Assembly (NCBI GenBank): GCA_018969885.1
Contig: JAGWXN010000038.1
Coordinates: forward strand, 1 to 16,803
Source of the DNA: Betaproteobacteria bacterium
GTDB taxonomy: Bacteria; Pseudomonadota; Gammaproteobacteria; Burkholderiales; Burkholderiaceae
DNA length: 16,803 nt
Direction of reading: 5' to 3'
Shown piece after piece: positions 16,252-16,803 of the stretch. The notes below the pieces were generated by a model. It ran no database searches. It was not told the DNA's origin and was given only the letters and a program-made list of their open reading frames with translations. Made by a program: the position numbers and the translations under genes. Position 1 is the first letter of the stretch. Each line of letters begins with the position of its first letter.

Positions 16252-16575
16252 TCAGCCACCGCCCCGCTGGGTATGCCGATCAAACCGCTCGATCCAGGCC
16301 CTCGCAGCCACGGCGGATGCGGGCAGATAGTCAAATTCCAGCTCAAGTTGCTGGATGCGGAGGAGCGCAATCTGACGGGGTTCGAGCACACGCCAGCGAA
16401 GGGTGAGCGTGACCCCATCGGCTTCTACGCTCGCGGCACCCACAACACCAGGGCGGGCAGCGGACGGGGCGCCCGGCGCCACCATTGCCGGATCGCAGCC
16501 GCAGAGCTCACCCAGCCAGCGTTTGAGGTCGGCGGGCGTGCAGGCCATGATTCTGTGGTCACCGAAATCAGGCAT
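16252..16575 (-). CDS. Small protein of unknown function with Gly-Gly-Gly C-terminus
   Basis: I do not recognise this 107-aa protein. The N-terminal third (MPDFGDHRIMACTPADLKRW) contains a probable helix ADLKRWLGEL followed by two cysteines (Cys25, Cys27 in LCGCD). The middle is Pro/Ala-rich. The second half looks folded: a strand (VTLTLRWRVL), PRQIALLRIQQLELEFDY, then a probable helix VAARAWIERF and the tail DRHTQRGGG. No signal peptide or membrane segment is visible. The ATG at 16575 is preferred (GGAG 9 bases upstream); a TTG at 16644 would add 23 residues and start 6 bases after the upstream gene's stop. It follows the MoaD/ThiS-like gene on the same strand, so a role with that sulfur carrier or a metal-pterin enzyme is possible, but this is inference. 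Coding status is supported by position, start signal and GC-rich third positions. Confidence 0.65.
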   Translation of the reverse strand: MPDFGDHRIMACTPADLKRWLGELCGCDPAMVAPGAPSAARPGVVGAASVEADGVTLTLRWRVLEPRQIALLRIQQLELEFDYLPASAVAARAWIERFDRHTQRGGG

Positions 16576-16650
16576 GAATAAGGGCTCCGGATCAAGCTCC
16601 GCCTGGATCTCCCGCGACGAGGGAATCCAGGCGCACTGGGGCAACGCGCG

Positions 16651-16803
16651 TCAACCGCCTGCGATGGGCGGCCAGATGGCAAGCGTTTCCCCCTCGACCA
16701 GCACGCGCGAGGCGCGCTCACCGGGCTCGACGTAACGGCCATCGATCAGCACCAGATGGACCAGCTTAGCGGGTAGGGAAAACCGCTCGATTACCTGTTG
16801 CAC
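16651..16803 (-). CDS. MoaD/ThiS-type ubiquitin-fold sulfur carrier, C-terminal part
   Basis: The last 50 codons of a minus-strand gene whose start lies beyond the right edge. The fragment contains LVHLVLIDGRYVEPGERASR, then VLVEGETLAIWPPIAGG and a TGA stop. The closing pattern, a Gly-Asp/Glu turn (EGET), a hydrophobic strand (LAIW), PP-x-AGG and a C-terminal Gly-Gly, is the signature of MoaD/ThiS sulfur carriers, whose terminal glycine is adenylated by a MoeB/ThiF-type enzyme and thiocarboxylated. MoaD supplies sulfur for the molybdopterin dithiolene; ThiS for the thiamine thiazole. The PPxAGG tail is more MoaD-like than ThiS-like. Related proteins also occur beside tungsten/molybdenum aldehyde oxidoreductase genes, a possible context here that the window does not show. 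Translation is open through the right edge, so the true start is unknown. Confidence 0.8.
   Translation of the reverse strand: MQQVIERFSLPAKLVHLVLIDGRYVEPGERASRVLVEGETLAIWPPIAGG

Overview
The window is about 16.8 kb of densely coding, GC-rich DNA with no RNA genes, insertion sequences, integrases or CRISPR that I can see. The orphan TctC/Bug-type periplasmic receptor, the MdtB/MdtC pair followed by a NodT-type outer-membrane lipoprotein, and the dcd gene point to a betaproteobacterium, most likely Burkholderiales (inference). Every stretch over about 150 bases is coding; the only sizeable gap is a 120-base divergent intergenic region near 13.0 kb.

Region 1 (10-9365, + strand) is a tightly packed operon: mdtB, mdtC, an outer-membrane efflux lipoprotein and an amidase. 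Genes overlap or nearly touch (2-base gap, 11-base overlap, ATGA overlap). The first three make a tripartite RND drug pump whose membrane-fusion subunit (mdtA) should lie just left of the window. The amidase at the end is translationally coupled to the pump and carries a C-terminal extension that looks like a fused AtzG/GatC-type small subunit.

Region 2 (9397-12988, - strand) is a three-gene operon: a large and a small subunit of an aconitase/isopropylmalate-dehydratase-type iron-sulfur hydro-lyase, then a thiamine-diphosphate enzyme of the benzoylformate decarboxylase/acetolactate synthase superfamily. The lyase keeps its three cluster cysteines, but substrate-loop motifs in both subunits differ from LeuC/LeuD. 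It is therefore probably not leucine biosynthesis but an undescribed hydroxy-acid dehydratase.

Region 3 (13109-15554, + strand) diverges from region 2 and encodes a Bug-type solute receptor followed, one base after its stop codon, by a second amidase. Regions 2 and 3 share the 120-base control region and look like one catabolic divergon: capture of a carboxylate or carboxamide, amide hydrolysis, (de)hydration or isomerisation, and decarboxylation or C-C cleavage. This is the best candidate for an undescribed pathway here.

Region 4 (15613-16803, - strand) holds dcd (dCTP deaminase), a small unrecognised protein ending in Gly-Gly-Gly, and the C-terminal 50 residues of a MoaD/ThiS-type ubiquitin-fold sulfur carrier ending in Gly-Gly, cut by the right edge.
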